Positions 59,982 to 64,000 of a DNA stretch of 64,000 nucleotides are shown in pieces; the first letter of the stretch is position 1, and each line of letters starts with the position of its first letter. A model generated the notes under the pieces. It was not told the origin of the DNA, ran no database searches, and saw only the letters and a list, made by a program, of their open reading frames with translations. Where the stretch lies: positions 7,731,253 through 7,795,252 of the forward strand of contig CM075939.1 of assembly GCA_038030265.1 (NCBI GenBank), written 5' to 3'. Source of the DNA: Corythucha ciliata (lineage: Eukaryota; Arthropoda; Insecta; Hemiptera; Tingidae). A program made the position numbers and the translations under genes.

Positions 59982-61107
59982 GTGTCTTCAGCTTCCCCAG
60001 AACAAAATTCCCTGACTCAGCAAATTTTTCATGGTTATCCAAATTGATATTGTTAGTAAGATCGCTTAAACTACGAGGGTTAGTAGGTAATGTATGCATG
60101 AAGTTTTCGCCGTAGGAGCCTACATTGTCAGTCTTCCTCGTTGAGGTGCGTCAAAAACGAACCGGTTTTGGCTATTCGCCATCCGTTTTGAAGCACGTCA
60201 ACGAGGGAAGACTATCAATGTAGGCCCCTACGAGCTACAACTATAACTTTATGCATGCATTACGTTATCCAAATACATAATTATATGGGGGAAAAAGGAC
60301 AAATCATAACTCTGCCTCTGCCGATCGTCGAACTCAACAGAAGCTCTTCCTTTTTTTCTAATTCCCAACAGTGTATTCACAATATTATCCCACTCATGGG
60401 GCAAATATGAAATGAAACGGAAAAAATCCTAAATTATGTGCTAATAATCGATTAATACCAGACCGGTACAAAACGTCAAGGTAAGTAAGGGGTGTAATCT
60501 AGTCTAGTGACAGTCTGCCTTCCGGTACAGCCATCCAAAGAGTTAATTCAAACTCATGCTCATGAGGGAGAGATTTACTCACGAATTCAGAGTTTTTAAT
60601 AGTTAACATTTTCTCGCAGAGGAAGTGAGATAAATTAAATTTTGAGTAAACCATTGGAAAGTTGAGAAAAAGGAGAAGTTTTCGTGGGGTCCAACGATCT
60701 GAAGAGCAGTGGCGGCTATTTATTGAACCAGCACGACAAAAGTGCCACGTTTTTTCGCATGTTGACGATTCTAATTGGTCTCATTCCATTGGTACGGAAT
60801 ACTGTAGATTTCAAAACTGTCTCACTTTTGAATAAAAGTTCATTTCGACCCAAGAAACCGACGTTTTTGGTACAAAAGTACGTTTTCTGTGAAAAAAACG
60901 CTGATAACATAACTCGACAGGAGAGTGAGATAGGCCTAATAGTAATTTTGTACTCCATTTTACTTCCATGTTCCCCTTGGAAGCATGAAAAAAATCGTTT
61001 TGCCATTTTTCCTTGACTTTTCTCATAAATTCACGAAATTCCCTGACTTTTCCAGTTTTAGAAAATTCCCTGACAATTCCCGGTTTTCCAGGTCTGTAGA
61101 CACCCTG
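59982..61107. mobile_element. CAGGGTGTCTAC element, ~1.1 kb
   Basis: Complement of the right end: CAGGGTGTCTACAGACCTGG, followed by repeated TCAGGGAATT motifs. Left end: CAGAGTGTCTTCAGCTTCCC followed by TTCCCTGAC. TGCAAC lies on both flanks. It splits the left arm of the foldback whose intact right arm is 62350-62660. Plus-strand open frame 60684-61016 (110 aa) has no recognised domain. Confidence 0.65.
60087..60264. mobile_element. MITE/foldback, 178 bp, nested in the CAGGGTGTCTAC element
   Basis: Arms ~75 bp: TAATGTATGCATGAAGTTTT and CCTACATTGTCAGTCTTCCT with CGTTGA, inverted at 60190-60264. Confidence 0.8.
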
Positions 61108-62660
61108 TGCAACCATTTGCATACTTTTCTTGCCCTGCGCATAAAACCGAGAATAATTCCCTAATAGTGGGGAAAATGTTCTGCCTCAATTTGGACGTGA
61201 CGAAACCAGCGGTATCAAAGTTACACTTTTGGGGAGAAGTAGCAAGAATTCCGGTCAGACGGCAAAGACTTTTTATTCACGAGATAACGCATTGAAAAAA
61301 ACATAGGGAATGAATATTACATTTAGTGCTATCGGGTTCTGTGGCGTCGAGCCAATGGCAAAGTCGGAAAAGCTTAAACTCCTCTAATTTGAAGTATCAG
61401 TTTTCGGTTCCAGGGTACTTTTTTCTGGGGGAAAATAGAGTGAGAAATCTATAAAAAAATATATAATAAAAACCCATGATGAACGGTTTTCATGCTGTCG
61501 TATAAAAACAGTGTCACTTTAGGTAAGAACACACTCAAAAAAATATTTTAGGCTGCAGCGTGCGTGAAATTATGGTTACTTTCACCACGAATTATGATAA
61601 TGAGGAAGTTTCATGGTTAGAACTTATTCATAAATCTATTTTTTAAGGTTTATTTTTGCTAAAATAGAGCATAAATCGTGATCCGTTCGTAAAATAATCC
61701 AACAGTTAATAATTACACGATTTTTGAAGTTTTAAGTCATTTCAAACACGCCAGCTAGCATGTTTGTGTCATATGCGCCTTCCGAAAAAAATGCACCTAT
61801 AATGTAGATGTCGGAGAGCGGTTTGTTGTGTTTCTTTGCCTTATTTTCTACTAGAGCTCTCCAATAATAAAATAATGGAGGATAAACAGATGAGCTATTT
61901 AGAGGCATGAAAAGGACAAATACAAGGGATATTACGTTGCGGAAAATGTTTGTTTTGGCGGGATTTCAAATATGCCAAAGTTTGTTAAGAAATAAAAAAT
62001 ATTTCTGAAGGGCTTAATTTTTATTTATTTATTTACGTAGAAGGATTGATATGCTTCATCGAAAAAAAAATATTTTGGGAAAATGTGAAACTTCCTCATT
62101 CATAATACGCGTTTTCCATGCGCCGTAAATCAGAGTGCAGCCGATGGGGTCATTCAAATTGCATCGACTAAATAAAACAGATTCGATACCGGAATTTTCC
62201 GTCCCTCTTCTTCCAATAGGCCCCATATACCCTGACACCGATAAGCGGAACTTCAGATTAAAAGAAAAAGGTCTGAGGTCAAAACGGAGACTGGACCGCA
62301 CCTTCGGTGCAGTTTTTCGTGATTGTTTGGTTGGTCCTGCTCCCAACATCTTTCGGCATTTCCGGCTTTTCCTTTGGCTCGCAGCCGCAGAACCAGTTAG
62401 CTGAAACGCAACATTCATTTCCCAATATTTTGCAATGCGTTATCTCGTGAATAAAACGTATTTGCCGTCTGACTGGAATTTGTGCTACTTCTCCCCACAA
62501 GTCCATCTTTGATGCTGTCTGCCACCGGTTTCATCACGTCCAAATGGACGCAGACAATTTTTCCCACTATTAGGAAATTATTCTCGATTTTATGCGCTAG
62601 ATAAGAAAAGCATGCAAATGGTTGCACTTTTTACGACGCTGGCTCTTGGACTAGTTGTCA
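61108..62660. repeat. Large inverted repeat, ~270-bp arms (left arm also includes 59945-59982)
   Basis: TGCAACCATTTGCATACTTT, ATTATTCYCGATTTTATGCG, GGGGAGAAGTAGCA-ATTCC-GTCAGACGGCAA and the CACGAGATAACGCATTG block occur at 61108-61295 and inverted at 62430-62626. Beyond 62626 the right arm continues CACTTTTTACG-GCTGGCTCTTGG, whose complement is at 59945-59982, showing that the left arm was split. The conserved frame (FIHEITH, IPVRRQ) hints at once-coding DNA of unknown kind. Confidence 0.8.
61598..61992 (+). repeat. 375-bp repeat, copy 2
   Basis: Uninterrupted inverted partner of 45148-45526 (plus 45666-45690), here in the loop of the large inverted repeat. Confidence 0.88.
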
Positions 62661-62947
62661 ATAACGCCCTAGAACATAGCTCGGATCACCGAAAATAGTT
62701 TTTTTTTTAGGAAAATGTGCCCCGGAAGCAAACTTTTAAATTTAAGATTTATGATAAAACTGCTAGGCGGCAAGATTGATTCTATTTTTCGACCGGTACG
62801 AAGCAGAAATACAATGAAAATCGAATCGAAAATAGGATAGTCTAGCCTCATATAGTCTTACTTTAAACGCCGGCTTCTAGGGATGAAGATGAATGACGTT
62901 GGGGTTAGAGCCACGGGTGAATCATAAAATTTGCGCCGAGGGTGCGG

Positions 62948-63118
62948 TCCAGTTTCCATTTTGACCGTTCAGACCATCAGCTACCAAAGCTACCTACTTG
63001 GTCCTGGTGTCATCAGCTGCATGCTGCCGGACTACTGTCCGGGCTGGTGAGACCAGAACCAAATAGCTCTTCCTGCCTGAGGTTCTGAGTTCGAAATGGA
63101 TACTGGACCGTCACCTCA
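62948..63118. repeat. Foldback with ends GGTGCGGTCCAGT
   Basis: GGTGCGGTCCAGTTTCCATT is mirrored by AATGGATACTGGACCGTCAC. Inside, ACCAAGTAGG-type and GGACTACTGTCC stems. Same family as 3095-3648 and the half copy at 62265-62315. Confidence 0.65.
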
Positions 63119-64000
63119 GTGCAATTTTCATATTTTGCTTTCAGGGTACAATTTTCCTCTGAACATCACGATTTTCGGTGATCCAAGCTATGTTTTAGGG
63201 CACAACTGACAACTAATTTAAAACATTGGCCGATTACTGGGGCATTAGAAAGCTTATTAGATCCGCAAGTTTTTTTGATAACTTGTAGGTTCGAAAAGAA
63301 AATCTAGTGGGAGGGGGAAAAAAAAATACCAACAGTGAAAGACATTTTGCAAACCTCATACACTCGTTCCCACAATCGTCTACAAAGTCACCCAAACACA
63401 CTGGCTTTTACAATTCCCTCCACACTTCCTCCGAGTCGCCATAATTGTAGATTAAAGCGGAAACGCCACACCGATCTCCTCAGTCCAACACAGCCCTTTT
63501 GATTTGGTCCATTATTCTATTTCGATAATGCAGAAGGATAAAAATAATTACGAAATTACTATATTTCTATCCGTCGATAATCTCGCACAACCATAAATAA
63601 ATACGACAGGAAACTCGAGATGTGTAGAAGGGATACGGAAAAATCAACGGAAAGAAAACTATTACTTGGCTCGGTACTTGTACGACATCGAAAAAAAATG
63701 GAGCATCCCCGAGTACGAATATTCGTTACTTGGCGAGTAGCGAGTATCCATACACACTACTAGGAGTTCGGCGAGTAGCAGCTAGGAACTTGGCAAGTAG
63801 CGCATGTATGTGCCTAGCTTAAGTGCCAGGTAATTGTACATATTTTTGGTTGAAAATTACCAGTTTTGAGCCCAAAAATTCATAGTTTCAGTTTCCTGAA
63901 TCGACTGCCTTTTGAGAGATGAACTTAACAGTTCCAGGTCGTATTCCCTGTTTCTGGGGGGGGGGGGGGGAAGGACCATTGGATAACACCAGAGACACGG

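Larger units (their letters stand above)
59290..63822. mobile_element. Candidate 4.5-kb TIR-bounded composite region
   Basis: AAAGCTGGGCACACACATGC-GCTACTTGCCAAG at the left and its complement at 63790-63822 are inverted. Both ends also carry extra subterminal copies (GGCACACACATGCGTGATTC at 59637; GGCGAGTAGC and TTCGGCGAGTAGC at 63742-63780). No target duplication or transposase was recognised. Confidence 0.45.

Overview
This 64 kb window looks like nuclear DNA of an invertebrate animal, most likely an arthropod. The reasons are a spliced Wnt gene, small introns of roughly 50-100 bp with GT-AG borders, AT-rich non-coding DNA, and a very dense population of short non-autonomous DNA transposons. 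Nothing bacterial, viral or organellar was recognised. The species cannot be named from the sequence.

Three protein-coding genes can be supported, all on the minus strand. (1) A complete six-exon Wnt8-type gene at 32462-41561 encodes 378 aa; every splice phase agrees. (2) An unrecognised gene at 52310-54339, about four exons and 365 aa, is rich in charged helical sequence. (3) A second unrecognised gene just upstream at 54979-57507, about eight exons and 683 aa, ends 0.6 kb before gene 2 starts. Genes 2 and 3 lie head-to-tail, separated by a nested pair of small transposons.

Layout: 1-23 kb has no gene I can defend. It holds a tRNA-like sequence (1.34 kb), small inverted-repeat elements (3.1, 3.8, 10.8, 13.2-14.2 kb), a Penelope-like insertion with a hammerhead-ribozyme motif (16.2 kb), a foldback (16.8-17.5 kb) and a ~145 bp tandem repeat (17.9-18.4 kb). 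At 23.4-26.0 kb there is one complete 2.59 kb element with terminal inverted repeats, a perfect 8-bp target duplication and an interior of dozens of degenerate ~33 bp repeats. 26-31.6 kb is empty of recognisable features. 31.7-32.0 kb holds a second ribozyme-derived insertion, followed by Wnt8 at 32.5-41.6 kb, whose 7.2 kb second intron is full of transposons, including a three-deep nest. 42-48 kb has a tRNA-like sequence at the centre of a palindrome, a pogo/Tigger transposase fragment and a recent 1,157-bp tandem duplication. 48-52 kb is nearly featureless. After the two unknown genes, 59.3-63.8 kb is a nested complex of inverted repeats.

The most interesting point is the Wnt8 protein. All family landmarks are intact, but the serine that normally carries palmitoleate is leucine and the index-finger tryptophan that contacts Frizzled is alanine, so it may be a lipid-free, divergent Wnt. 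Second in interest are the two short insertions carrying hammerhead-type cores with palindromic stem III and 12-13 bp target duplications, and the 2.59 kb element with the satellite-like interior.
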